Source: Deltaproteobacteria bacterium (GTDB taxonomy: Bacteria; Myxococcota; B64-G9). From it: a stretch of 47,845 nucleotides of DNA. The stretch covers positions 1 to 47,845 of the forward strand of contig JAFDKH010000019.1 of NCBI GenBank assembly GCA_019307065.1, given 5' to 3'. This document shows, piece after piece, positions 19,556 to 28,382 of this stretch (position 1 is its first letter; each line of letters begins with the position of its first letter). A model generated the notes under the pieces. It saw only the letters and a list, made by a program, of their open reading frames with translations, did not search any database and was not told the origin of the DNA. The translations under genes were made by a program, and so were the position numbers.

Positions 19556-20221
19556 CTAGGCTTCCGGGCGGATCATGTCCGGATTGTCGTTGCTCGGAGA
19601 ATTAATCGCCTTCGAGACGGGATATGCTTCCAGTTGGTCGCCAGCCAGGGGCAAAAGGAGCTTTTGAAGAACTGCCGGGTCGGCCGGGTCGGGGTCAAGC
19701 CAGGCGGCGTAGGTCTCGGGTGCCAATATGACCGGCATGCGATTATGGATGTTACTGAGCAGATCATTTGGTTCAGTAGTAACGATCGTGAAGCTGTCAA
19801 TCTGCTCCTTACCGGGCGGCTGCCAAGTTTCCCACAGGCCGGCGAAGGCCAGCGGCTTTTTGGATTTCATGCCGATGAAATGCGGCGTCTTGATTTTTCC
19901 TGACTGCTTCCATTCATAGAACCCATCGGCCGGAACCAGACAGCGCCGGTACTTATAGGCATTTTTGAAACTCGGTTTTTCTGCCAGAGTCTCTGCCCGG
20001 GCATTGATCATCCGGTTGCCGATCTTGGCTTCTTTGGCCCAGGCGGGAATCAAGCCCCAGCGCAGTAATTCGAACTGGCGCTGTTTGAAGTTGCGGATTA
20101 CCCAGGCCGGTTGAGTCGGGGCAATGTTGTAGCGCGGTTTGAAGTCAGCGCAAAAATCCGCCTCAAAAAACATATCGGCCAGTTCGGGAGTCAGCGAAAA
20201 AAATGCGAACCGACCGCACAT
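19556..20221 (-). CDS. SRAP-family protein (YedK/HMCES type)
   Basis: SRAP proteins crosslink to abasic sites in single-stranded DNA through an N-terminal cysteine and protect them. The 221-residue product has Met-Cys2-Gly-Arg, the PRYNIAPTQ motif, MINARAET, the glutamate in DGFYEWK and the histidine in NIHNRMPVIL, so the active set looks complete. It is the last gene of the minus-strand run, 16 bases after the second CooC/AcsF gene. It may simply ride on the acetyl-CoA-pathway transcript, with no functional link evident. Confidence 0.95.
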   Translation of the reverse strand: MCGRFAFFSLTPELADMFFEADFCADFKPRYNIAPTQPAWVIRNFKQRQFELLRWGLIPAWAKEAKIGNRMINARAETLAEKPSFKNAYKYRRCLVPADGFYEWKQSGKIKTPHFIGMKSKKPLAFAGLWETWQPPGKEQIDSFTIVTTEPNDLLSNIHNRMPVILAPETYAAWLDPDPADPAVLQKLLLPLAGDQLEAYPVSKAINSPSNDNPDMIRPEA

Positions 20222-20237
20222 GGACTAGGCCCCCATT

Positions 20238-21044
20238 TTAAGAATCCGCGCTTGATTTACTCGATGCCCGCGAAAAAACCGAATGCATGACTGTCAGAAT
20301 ATGCTCGGGCATTTTATCCTCGTCTTCGTAGACCAGTTTTCCGGCCAGGTCGGCTTCTACAAATTTAGGGTCATAAGGCAAGTATCCCAGAATCTCGAAC
20401 CCTTCCAGGGCCCCGGCAATTGCCTGCTCATCTTCCGGACCGCGAACCTTGTTGGCCACCACGGCCAGCTGATCGATCCCGATTTCGGCTGCCAGTTTAC
20501 GCACCAGCTTAGCAGCCTGAATCGAGCGCGCTCCGGGTTCGACCACCACTAGCATCAGGTTGACGGCCCTGGCGGTAGCCCGGCCGAGGTGTTCCACTCC
20601 GGCTTCCATGTCCAGAACCAGAGCATCGTCATTGTAAAGTAACAAGTGCTGCACCAAGTTTTTCAGCAGGATACTCTCCGGGCAGACACACCCGGAACCG
20701 CCGTGATCGACCGTGCCCATCACCATCAGATGAATATTACCTTGCACGGCCGCCAATTTCTCCGGGATGTCGTCTACTCGGGGATTCATCTTGAAAAATC
20801 CACCCATAGTTCCCGGCTTGGCCCCGGTACGCTCAAAGATCAAATCCTTCATATTTGCGATCGGTTCGATCTTCTCGTGATCGGGCATCGCCAGGGCACC
20901 GCCCAGGCTGGCAACCGGATCTGCGTCGATCGCCAGCACTCGCATGCCTTGCTTTGCCATGTGCCTGATCAGCAGAGCCGCGACAGTTGTCTTACCTACT
21001 CCGCCCTTACCGCTGACTGCTAACTTGATGCCTTTAGCGCTCAC
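20238..21044 (-). CDS. CooC/AcsF-type nickel-insertion ATPase (first of two)
   Basis: A 268-residue MinD/ParA-class ATPase of the CooC/AcsF group, which helps load nickel into CODH or acetyl-CoA synthase. It has the deviant Walker A GKGGVGKTT (residues 12-20), DADP, and the CooC-type metal-binding pair Cys119-Val-Cys121 in GSGCVCPE. The LDMEAGVEHLGR segment is typical of the family. It starts with GTG, with AAGGAGA upstream, five bases after the DUF3786 gene, so the two are very likely translated together. A different homologue lies at 29834-30589. Sequence alone does not tell which serves AcsB and which serves CODH. Confidence 0.92.
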   Translation of the reverse strand: MSAKGIKLAVSGKGGVGKTTVAALLIRHMAKQGMRVLAIDADPVASLGGALAMPDHEKIEPIANMKDLIFERTGAKPGTMGGFFKMNPRVDDIPEKLAAVQGNIHLMVMGTVDHGGSGCVCPESILLKNLVQHLLLYNDDALVLDMEAGVEHLGRATARAVNLMLVVVEPGARSIQAAKLVRKLAAEIGIDQLAVVANKVRGPEDEQAIAGALEGFEILGYLPYDPKFVEADLAGKLVYEDEDKMPEHILTVMHSVFSRASSKSSADS

Positions 21045-21049
21045 GACTT

Positions 21050-21751
21050 TTAATCTCCTTGAATTTTCTTGGCAGCCGCAATCAAGCGCCCGGCCACCAG
21101 GCCGCCGATCACAGCGATATCCTCGGTGCAGAAATAGGCGTTAATGGTCGATTCGAAAAAGACCTTGGCGTCGGCCGGAAACTCGTCATCAGCACCATAG
21201 ACCACGGCTACGACCGGCACCTTGGGAAACACCTGTAGTCTTACGCCAACATCGCCCAACTCCTCCGGCCTGGCCCCCAGCAAGGCACCCGCCTCGATTA
21301 AAAGACCGGGTTGGCTGCCAAACACCCTGGCCAGCGGATCGTGAGAGCGCTTTTTATAGGCTTCAAAATAGAATCCGCCGGAGGGTACCTGGGCGAATCC
21401 AATCAGTTCCTTGAAGGCCGGGGCCGGCGAGTCGCCGGTCAGATAATGCAAGATCAGGATGCGTTCCCAGACGGGAATCTCCCCGCCGTTCGGATCGATG
21501 ACTTCCCCGCTTGGAAAAGTCACTTCGAAAGTTCGGCCGAAAAATTCAACCGCGACGATCGTCTTGGTCCGTCCTGCTTTGATTATTTCTGCCCCGCAGC
21601 GTTTGGCCTGTTTTTCGGGCTTCAAGCGAGCCAGTTCTTCGCGGGCTATCTTCTCGGAGCTTGCATAGTTTGACTGTCCGGTAAGCTCGGAAACATCCGA
21701 CTCATCGGCGAAGAAAACACCCGGCTTTTCTGTCTTTTTCTTGTCTGGCAT
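21050..21751 (-). CDS. DUF3786 protein of the acetyl-CoA pathway cluster
   Basis: A 233-residue soluble protein matching DUF3786 by pattern (YVEFFGRTFEV-like strand, VWERILILHYLTGDSPAPA, PSGGFYFEAYKKRS, GARPEELGDVGVRLQVFPK, VVAVVYGADDEFPADAKVFF). These proteins recur in anaerobes beside corrinoid or CODH genes; no biochemical function is established to my knowledge. The start at 21751 is chosen because AAAGAG lies upstream; the frame extends 12 codons further through a palindromic repeat, which is unlikely to be coding. It lies between acsE and the CooC/AcsF gene. Confidence 0.8.
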   Translation of the reverse strand: MPDKKKTEKPGVFFADESDVSELTGQSNYASSEKIAREELARLKPEKQAKRCGAEIIKAGRTKTIVAVEFFGRTFEVTFPSGEVIDPNGGEIPVWERILILHYLTGDSPAPAFKELIGFAQVPSGGFYFEAYKKRSHDPLARVFGSQPGLLIEAGALLGARPEELGDVGVRLQVFPKVPVVAVVYGADDEFPADAKVFFESTINAYFCTEDIAVIGGLVAGRLIAAAKKIQGD

Positions 21752-21771
21752 TTTCGCACTCTTTAAAGAAA

Positions 21772-21801
21772 TGTAGGGGCATGGCAAGCCAGGCCCCTAC
21801 A
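21772..21801. repeat. 30-bp near-perfect palindrome (TAGGGG family)
   Basis: TGTAGGGGC (21772-21780) pairs with GCCCCTACA (21793-21801), and the interior TGGC-AA-GCCA (21782-21791) pairs too, so the whole 30 bases can fold into one hairpin. It lies just upstream of the DUF3786 start, between it and acsE. Its GTAGGGG/CCCCTAC ends match those of the larger element at 30648-30726. There is no T-run on the minus-strand side to call it a terminator, but it may slow polymerase or stabilise the upstream mRNA. Confidence 0.7.
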
Positions 21802-21832
21802 CTTCTCGTTATTATATTAGTCAACCTCGCCT

Positions 21833-22723
21833 TTACAGATCCAGCCAGGAATCGCTATACAGGGTCTGGCCCAACATCATCTTGGTGGTCTTGGCAAATC
21901 TGACTTTCTCTTCGTCCAGGCCCGACATGTCTGGAGCATTGCCGTCCATGATCTTGCCGATCAACTCTTCGAGGTCGGGGCGCTTGCCCTTGGCAATACC
22001 CAAAATCTCGGTATCCAGTCCGTCGAGGATAGCACCAGTCATGCCGGCGTGCTTGAGCATCATTAAATAGCACTGATTCATGATCGGCCGTAATTTCTCG
22101 GGCGAACCATTGGAAACATTCGACAGTCCGCAAGTGTTCGAGTAACCCGGAGCCATATCCCCGAGCATGCCGATGAACTCGGTGCAAGAGGCAACCTGCT
22201 GCTGCTGGCTGGAAACCGGCACCACAATCGGGTCAATCCAGATATCCTCGACGGGAATTTCCAACTCACCGGCCTGGGCCATTAGCATGGCGGCATTGGC
22301 GGCTCGCTCGGCCGAGTCGCGGGGAATACCCTCGGTACCCAATACAAGCGCTACGGCCGCCGCGTTGTATTCCTTGACCATCGGCCAGAGCGCTTCCATT
22401 CTCTCGGGACGGGCCGAAATGGAGTTAATCACCGGCTTGCCGGCACTTGGTTTGTGGGCTTTCAAACCAGCCTCGATGGCTTGAATGTTGGACGTGTCCA
22501 GATACAAAGGTAAGTCGGCAACTTCATGAACCGTCTCGACCACCCACTTCATCAACTCGTCACCAGCCTTGCGGGCCGGGCCCAGGTTGAGATCCAGTAA
22601 GTCGGCGCCATTGGCGACCAGCTTCTCGGTCATTTCCTGGATGGGTTTTTTCTCCCGGTTTTTCATGGCCGGGCCGATTGACTTGGACATCACATTGATA
22701 TTCTCTGCAACAACTCGAAACAT
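21833..22723 (-). CDS. acsE: Methyl-tetrahydrofolate:corrinoid iron-sulfur protein methyltransferase
   Basis: AcsE moves the methyl group from methyl-tetrahydrofolate to the cobalt of the corrinoid iron-sulfur protein. The 296-residue TIM-barrel product matches the pterin-binding family in length and motifs: VVAENINVMS, GADLLDLNLGPAR, LYLDTSNIQAIEAGL, INSISARPERM, VALVLGTEGIPRD, WIDPIVVPVSSQQQQ and CGLSNVSNG. GGAGG lies five bases before the ATG. It follows acsC by about 54 bases in the same direction. Confidence 0.96.
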   Translation of the reverse strand: MFRVVAENINVMSKSIGPAMKNREKKPIQEMTEKLVANGADLLDLNLGPARKAGDELMKWVVETVHEVADLPLYLDTSNIQAIEAGLKAHKPSAGKPVINSISARPERMEALWPMVKEYNAAAVALVLGTEGIPRDSAERAANAAMLMAQAGELEIPVEDIWIDPIVVPVSSQQQQVASCTEFIGMLGDMAPGYSNTCGLSNVSNGSPEKLRPIMNQCYLMMLKHAGMTGAILDGLDTEILGIAKGKRPDLEELIGKIMDGNAPDMSGLDEEKVRFAKTTKMMLGQTLYSDSWLDL

Positions 22724-22777
22724 TTTTTCCTCCGATATCGATACCAGGGCGCCTTCAGGCCAAACCCTGCATCGCTG

Positions 22778-24130
22778 CTACTTCCCGTAGTTTTCTTTTA
22801 AATAAGCGGGAATGTTGCTGGCCTCACGCGGGCCGACATGGACATTCCAGTCGGAACCAACTTCCTCTTCCAGATCACCTTGAATAATAGCGGCATAACC
22901 AGGAATAATGATATTGCGCTTTTGAAGCTTGTCCTTGATGCCGCTCTTGTTGATGAACTCGCCGAGCACGTCGCCAACGAATTTCCCGGCCGCCCAGGCG
23001 GTCAAGACCGACAAGCCCTCGGTATCCAGTATGGCCAGATAAGTCGGAACCCGGCTGTTTTCTATTTCGCCGGAGACGATAAAGTAGGTCAGCGAGAAAT
23101 TCGAGGTACACAATATAGGGCTGTCCGGCCCGGGGTCGTTAATCTCGTAGATTTTCTGATCGGTCTTCATCGGCCGCTGCGGATCGGTATAGATATTCAA
23201 GCGCTCGAGTAAGAGATTGTTGATATTGTGACCCTGGAAATCGGACAAGACGATGATGCCGGCGTACTTGGCCATCAGCATGGCTGCGTAGACGTTCTCC
23301 ATCATGAAGTCGTCGTTCATCTCGAAAGGCAGCGTGATGGTTGGGAAACCGAAAGGCTTGAATTTCTTCTGAATGGCAGCCTCACGAATGTGAATCTGAT
23401 CGTGTAAAGCATCTTTTATCTTGCGTGAACCCGAATCAATCACCAGGTCTTCAACGCCGGCCCCCGAGAGTTTCTCGGTCAAGACAGCCAGGCTCTCGAG
23501 ATCAGCAGCCTTGGCGACCAGGGGCAGCTTGTGCTCCTTGGCCAGCTTGATCATGTCATCGGCATTGTCGGCCGTGGCCGCATACATCAAAGGTTTACGA
23601 TCGGCGCAAGCCTTTATGCCCTCAGCCATAACCTCAGCCGATTCGGTCATCAGGATAATGCCGCCCTTGGTCTGCTCTTTTGCCTTGCCGACAAGGGAGC
23701 CAAACTTGGCCGCATCACCGGTCACCGAGCGAACCGCAACCGCATCGCCTTGTAAAACTATTCCGACCCGAACACATGACAGATCTGAAAAACGCTTGAG
23801 CTTGGCGTCGACAGCATCGTCGGCCTCGTCGTCAGAAACCAGCACCGCCAATCCGGTCGGATTTACGAAAGTTTTGTCATGCCGGAAAAGAACTGTCTCG
23901 CCACCGACCTTAAAGGCGCCGTCGCCAGTACCGATTTCGACGGTCCGAATCGGGGGAGCCGATTCTGTAGCCAGTTTCTGTTTGGTTTCATCGGACACGT
24001 AGGGACAGGCAGACAACTCCGCCTTGCCGGCCGCCAGATTCATGGCAAACGCCAAACAAGTTGGTACGCCACATTCCTTGCAATTAGTTTTTGGCAACAT
24101 CTGAAAAATCTGAATACCCGTGAGGCCCAT
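22778..24130 (-). CDS. acsC: Corrinoid iron-sulfur protein large subunit
   Basis: The large (gamma) subunit carries the 4Fe-4S cluster and, with AcsD, the cobamide that shuttles the methyl group to acetyl-CoA synthase. The 450-residue product begins with the cluster-binding domain: Cys17, Cys20, Cys25 and Cys42 (NCKECGVPTCLAF, LSACP). A TIM barrel follows, then the C-terminal corrinoid-facing domain (TNFSLTYFIVSGEIE, IIIPGYAAIIQGDLEEE). Length and order are normal. GGAGG precedes the ATG, 20 bases after acsB ends. Confidence 0.97.
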   Translation of the reverse strand: MGLTGIQIFQMLPKTNCKECGVPTCLAFAMNLAAGKAELSACPYVSDETKQKLATESAPPIRTVEIGTGDGAFKVGGETVLFRHDKTFVNPTGLAVLVSDDEADDAVDAKLKRFSDLSCVRVGIVLQGDAVAVRSVTGDAAKFGSLVGKAKEQTKGGIILMTESAEVMAEGIKACADRKPLMYAATADNADDMIKLAKEHKLPLVAKAADLESLAVLTEKLSGAGVEDLVIDSGSRKIKDALHDQIHIREAAIQKKFKPFGFPTITLPFEMNDDFMMENVYAAMLMAKYAGIIVLSDFQGHNINNLLLERLNIYTDPQRPMKTDQKIYEINDPGPDSPILCTSNFSLTYFIVSGEIENSRVPTYLAILDTEGLSVLTAWAAGKFVGDVLGEFINKSGIKDKLQKRNIIIPGYAAIIQGDLEEEVGSDWNVHVGPREASNIPAYLKENYGK

Positions 24131-24150
24131 CTTTTTCCTCCTTTCGGGCT

Positions 24151-26358
24151 TTACATTATTGAATCCATGCTAAGCGCAGGATGCTCTTTCTCGGTCAAGA
24201 AGGGGAGAATCTCCTCTTCGGTCGTGCCGACAGACTCGTCAGCGATTCTGTCGAGCAAATCGGGTATACCTTCATCGGCGGCCCGTTTTTCGAATTTAGC
24301 TTTGATCTCTTCCTTGAGGTGCTTGGGCAACCATACAACTCGCTTGATGCCACCCTCGGCCCGGATGAATTTCTTGCTGCTGATGTACGACTTGGAATGA
24401 CCCACGAATCCCGGGGTTACCGCGCCGCCACCAACCGTACCGGCCAGGGTAGTGAACTTCATCCCGCAAGGCGTCATGCCGCCGTAGTCGCGGTCGACCA
24501 CCATGATACCGTTGCAGGAGGGTGCTATAGCAGCGATGCACTCGAAGCAACCACATGAAGTCATCGGGTTGTCCATGATCGAGTATGCGTTTGTAAATTC
24601 GACTGCTCCGCGGGAAGCCTGTTTGACGAAAGCATTGGTGCCTTCCCACTGGCCTCTGAACTCGTCTATCGCGGTACCCTTCTCGATCGGCTGGTTGGGA
24701 CCCGTCGGGCTAATTTCGAAGGCCGCCTTGCAATCGAGCCAGGAATAGGCGCCGCACAGGCCGGTTCGTTCGGGTGTGACCACGCAGACATGCGAAGGCG
24801 CGAAAGACTGGCACAAGGTGCAGGAATAGAAAATGCTTTCTTCTTCGTCGGTCATGCCCTCGACGCGAGCGTCACGCACTGCGTAAACCGCCCGAGCCTG
24901 CTTCAAAATCTCAGGCACCTTTTCCTTATCGGTGTAAATCTTGACCTGGACCTTGTCGACAATCCCGCCGAATTCCTGGTGGTACTTGGCGTGCAGAATC
25001 GAGCCGAGGTGTTTAAACCTGAAGCCCTTATCGAAGGCGTCCTTGCCAATCCGGTACCAGGCGATATCGCGCTGGCCGATGTGCATCACGCCCTTGGCGT
25101 AGTTGACCAGGTGATGGATCTGGCGCTCGAGAATCGGTTCGAAGTCGGCTTGCATACCGCGCCCGGCCACTTCGACGACCACGGCCATTCCGATCCGGGC
25201 GCCTTCTTCCATTTCGTCCAGTTCGGGGCCGATGACTTCGACCTTGCCGTCTTCGACTTCGTCCATCGGCTTGGACGTCGTCCACTCGACCACGGTATCC
25301 GCCTTGGGACCGCCGGCTTCTAAACGAATATTCTCACCCCGAACGCGCTCGCCCTCAAAAGCCGGCCCGTAGGGAACCGGAACCGGAACCTCGGTTATGG
25401 TAACCTTCAAGCCGCGTACTTCGATTGCCTTGGCAACAATGTTGTCGTAGGGAATATTGGCGACAACATGCTCGTAGGTGCAGATCCCAGTCGGCAGCAC
25501 TTCCGGAATCGGAGTGTCGGCGATAACCGGGAAACCGTAGTTGACGCAACCCAGCCCGTTGGCATACCACTCTTCGCTGACCTGCCCGAATGTCAAAGCA
25601 AAAGCGAAGATGCGGTCTTTATTGTAAATCAGAATCTTGCGGAAATCACCGGGCTCGAGACCGCCGAAACTCATCGCGGCCCGAGTGGCAAAACCGGCCG
25701 CAAAGACGGCCGAACTGGTTGTCGGGCCAAAAGGCACCAGACGGGTCGGCCAGCCGACTTGCACACCGGCTTCTTTGAGCTGTTCGGCCATGTGGCGGCC
25801 TTCGGTATCGGCGTGCATGAACACGTACAGGTTCTTCTCTTGAAGTTCCAGGGCCAACTTGACGGCCAGGTCGGTGGTCGGCGGGGCGCCCAGAATAGCT
25901 GCGAAACCCGGGGCGGTACCGTCGACAAACTCGACCCCGCGTTTTCTGAGGATCACGTCGTCGGCCGCGCCTAACCACAGTTTCTCTTCAGTCGGGTCCT
26001 CGCCCAGTTGGTAGAAATCCGGGTGCTCGATGTAGCGCATGGCTTCTTCCATCTCCTGGGCGAAGAAGGCCACCATGCCGGCGTCGAGGGCCGGAGCCAG
26101 GTAGGGCAAGTGGTGCTTTTCTTTGACGAAGGGCGGCAAGAGTGCCCGGCAACGGCCGAAGACTTCTTTCAAGTCGGCCAGTTTTTCGACTTTGATTCCC
26201 AACATCCCATAGATGACCGGCAGAAAGTAGGCCGTGTTGGGGAAAGCAACTTCCTGGTCGGGACCGTGCTTTTCGAGCAACTCGGCATACTTCTTTTCCG
26301 CCCGCTCAACTATCGTGTGGGCGCCTCTAATTCCTGCGGAAGCAATGATTTTTGACAT
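24151..26358 (-). CDS. acsB: Acetyl-CoA synthase (CO-methylating), bacterial type
   Basis: AcsB joins CO, the corrinoid-bound methyl group and coenzyme A into acetyl-CoA at the nickel A-cluster. The 735-residue protein has the full three-domain bacterial form, including the N-terminal CODH-contact domain that archaeal versions lack. The A-cluster ligands are Cys513, Cys516, Cys525 and Cys535, with the distal-nickel Cys602-Gly-Cys604 pair. Each is exactly seven positions after its Moorella thermoacetica counterpart (506, 509, 518, 528, 595, 597), so the active site looks intact. AAGGAG precedes the ATG. The gene lies between the CODH and acsC genes. Confidence 0.98.
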   Translation of the reverse strand: MSKIIASAGIRGAHTIVERAEKKYAELLEKHGPDQEVAFPNTAYFLPVIYGMLGIKVEKLADLKEVFGRCRALLPPFVKEKHHLPYLAPALDAGMVAFFAQEMEEAMRYIEHPDFYQLGEDPTEEKLWLGAADDVILRKRGVEFVDGTAPGFAAILGAPPTTDLAVKLALELQEKNLYVFMHADTEGRHMAEQLKEAGVQVGWPTRLVPFGPTTSSAVFAAGFATRAAMSFGGLEPGDFRKILIYNKDRIFAFALTFGQVSEEWYANGLGCVNYGFPVIADTPIPEVLPTGICTYEHVVANIPYDNIVAKAIEVRGLKVTITEVPVPVPYGPAFEGERVRGENIRLEAGGPKADTVVEWTTSKPMDEVEDGKVEVIGPELDEMEEGARIGMAVVVEVAGRGMQADFEPILERQIHHLVNYAKGVMHIGQRDIAWYRIGKDAFDKGFRFKHLGSILHAKYHQEFGGIVDKVQVKIYTDKEKVPEILKQARAVYAVRDARVEGMTDEEESIFYSCTLCQSFAPSHVCVVTPERTGLCGAYSWLDCKAAFEISPTGPNQPIEKGTAIDEFRGQWEGTNAFVKQASRGAVEFTNAYSIMDNPMTSCGCFECIAAIAPSCNGIMVVDRDYGGMTPCGMKFTTLAGTVGGGAVTPGFVGHSKSYISSKKFIRAEGGIKRVVWLPKHLKEEIKAKFEKRAADEGIPDLLDRIADESVGTTEEEILPFLTEKEHPALSMDSIM

Positions 26359-26391
26359 TGTGGTGCTCCTTGTCGCTTTCTCTTATTTGCC

Positions 26392-28344
26392 TTAGACGGC
26401 ATCCAGTTCGCGCCGCATGGCCATATCGAACAGCACTCGCTCTTTACCTTTGTCCAGACCTAGAGCATTCCTCTTGATGTCGATCTGATCGATCATCTTG
26501 CGGGCCATGACCATCGGGTCTTTCTCGAAGTCCCACTTGCCACCGGTGATCTTCTCGTATTCTTTGAAGAGCAGATCCGTAAATTCAGGGGCTCCGAAAG
26601 TAGGGAACGTCGATCCAACGATGGTGTAGACACCCGAGGCCACGAAATAATGACCAATCGAAATGGCTTTCTCGCTCATCCATTCGGGCGCCGCCCCGAC
26701 CACCGGCAGGTCGGAGATGTCGTCACCCAACCCGCCTTCCTTGACCAACGCGGCGGCCGCCATCAGGATACGCGAGTTGTCCACACAAGAACCCATGTGC
26801 AGCACCGGCGGAATCCCGACAGTTTCACAGACCTCGGCCAGGCCTTCCCCGGCAAACTCGGCGGCGGCCTCGGGCAACATCAGCCCTACCTTGGCACAGG
26901 CAATCGCCGAACAACCGGTCTGCAGGACGATGACGTCGTTCTTGATCAACTCCTTGACCACTGCGATGTGAACACCGTCGTGTTCTGTCTTGACGGTGTT
27001 GCAACCCACCACGCCGGCGACACCGCGGATGCGGCCATTGATAATGTTTTCATTCAGCGGCTTGTAAGAGGCCCGGAATGTTCCGCCCAACAGGTAGTTG
27101 ATCGTTTCGTGCGAGAAGCCGCCGATCAAGTCGCACTGCTCGTTGGGTATATGGGTATCCTTGCGATTGGGGAAGTTGTCAATGGCCAGATTGACAATCT
27201 TCTTCGCGGTGGTGACGGCATCGTGTTCGTCAAATTCGATGTGAGTAGCCCCGGGTATTTTGGCCCGGTAATTGGTAGTGATAATCTTGGTATGGTAACA
27301 ACTGGCAACTTGCGGCAGCGAGCCGAAAATGCACTGGACATCCAGTACCATGGCCTCAATCGCGCCGGTTGCAATAGCCATTTCTTGCGACAGGAAATTA
27401 CCGGCAATCGGAACACCGTGGCGCATCAGGATCTCGTTAGCCGTACAGCAGATACCACTCAAATTGATGCCCTTGGCACCTTTAGCCTTGGCCTTTTCGA
27501 TCATCTGCGGGTCCTGGCTGACGGCAACGATTATCTCGGAAAGCGACGGCTCGTGTCCGTGGATAACAATGTTGACCTGGTCTTTCTCGAGCACTCCCAG
27601 GTTACAGCTGCCCAACTGCGGCACCGGTGTGCCGAACATGATGTCCTGCAACTCGGTAGCCAGCATGGAACCGCCCCAGCCGTCGGCCAGGGCCGCCCGG
27701 CTGCCCTGCTTCATCAGGTTGACCGGGTCCATGTCCACGCCCATATGAGTGCGGTGCATGATCTCGACGATTTCACGATCAACCCCGCGCGGCTCCATGC
27801 CTTGTTCTTTCCAGAGGGCCTGACGCTTGAGGGGTGCCCGTTTCAAGAACGGAATGGGACCCTGCTGTTCACCGAAAATGCCCAGGCCCTTCGTGCCGAC
27901 GTCGATGGCAATGTCTTGTATCGAACGATCGCCAATCTCGATGTCGAAATCCATGGCTAACTGAAACAGTTTTTGCTGGTCTTTGATCTCGTAACCCGGG
28001 GCCTCACCCTTGGCGGCCGCCAGAAAAGTCTCGGCCACTCCCCGGCCGTGATCGGAATGTGCCGCAGCCCCGCCCGCAATCATGCGCACAAAGTTGCGCG
28101 CCGCCACGGTATTGGAATCGACACCGCAAACACCGTATTTCAACTTCTCTTTGGTGCCGTCGACCCGGCAAGGGCCCATCGAACAGATTCGGCAACAAAT
28201 ACCTTTCTCGCCGAACGAACATCGCGGAGTCTGTTTCTTGCTTCGATCCCAACATGTGCTTTCTGGAATATTCCCGGATTCGCACATCGCCTTGATTGCT
28301 GGATCCGCGCTATTTATTCTTTCTTCTTTTGGTTTGTCCGCCAT
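26392..28344 (-). CDS. acsA: Ni-containing carbon monoxide dehydrogenase catalytic subunit
   Basis: It interconverts CO and CO2 at the Ni-Fe-S C-cluster and feeds CO to AcsB. The 650-residue length is normal. N-terminal cysteines in CSFGEKGICCRICSMGPCRV bind the B and D clusters. C-cluster ligands appear as the histidine in GHEPSLSE and cysteines in GICCTANE, VQCIFG, GCNTVKTE, TGCSAIACAK and MGSCVDNS. It is 34 bases upstream of acsB in one operon, the layout of the bacterial ACS/CODH complex; cooS would be the alternative name if it were a monofunctional CODH. Confidence 0.97.
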   Translation of the reverse strand: MADKPKEERINSADPAIKAMCESGNIPESTCWDRSKKQTPRCSFGEKGICCRICSMGPCRVDGTKEKLKYGVCGVDSNTVAARNFVRMIAGGAAAHSDHGRGVAETFLAAAKGEAPGYEIKDQQKLFQLAMDFDIEIGDRSIQDIAIDVGTKGLGIFGEQQGPIPFLKRAPLKRQALWKEQGMEPRGVDREIVEIMHRTHMGVDMDPVNLMKQGSRAALADGWGGSMLATELQDIMFGTPVPQLGSCNLGVLEKDQVNIVIHGHEPSLSEIIVAVSQDPQMIEKAKAKGAKGINLSGICCTANEILMRHGVPIAGNFLSQEMAIATGAIEAMVLDVQCIFGSLPQVASCYHTKIITTNYRAKIPGATHIEFDEHDAVTTAKKIVNLAIDNFPNRKDTHIPNEQCDLIGGFSHETINYLLGGTFRASYKPLNENIINGRIRGVAGVVGCNTVKTEHDGVHIAVVKELIKNDVIVLQTGCSAIACAKVGLMLPEAAAEFAGEGLAEVCETVGIPPVLHMGSCVDNSRILMAAAALVKEGGLGDDISDLPVVGAAPEWMSEKAISIGHYFVASGVYTIVGSTFPTFGAPEFTDLLFKEYEKITGGKWDFEKDPMVMARKMIDQIDIKRNALGLDKGKERVLFDMAMRRELDAV

Positions 28345-28382
28345 CGTTTGCTCCTTCGTTTCCCTAAGGTGATAACAGCTGA

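Noticed and set aside
26650..27960. A 436-codon open frame on the plus strand opposite the CODH gene
   Set aside because: It lies wholly antisense to a well-supported gene, its translation shows no domain, and long antisense frames are expected from the G/C-rich third positions here.
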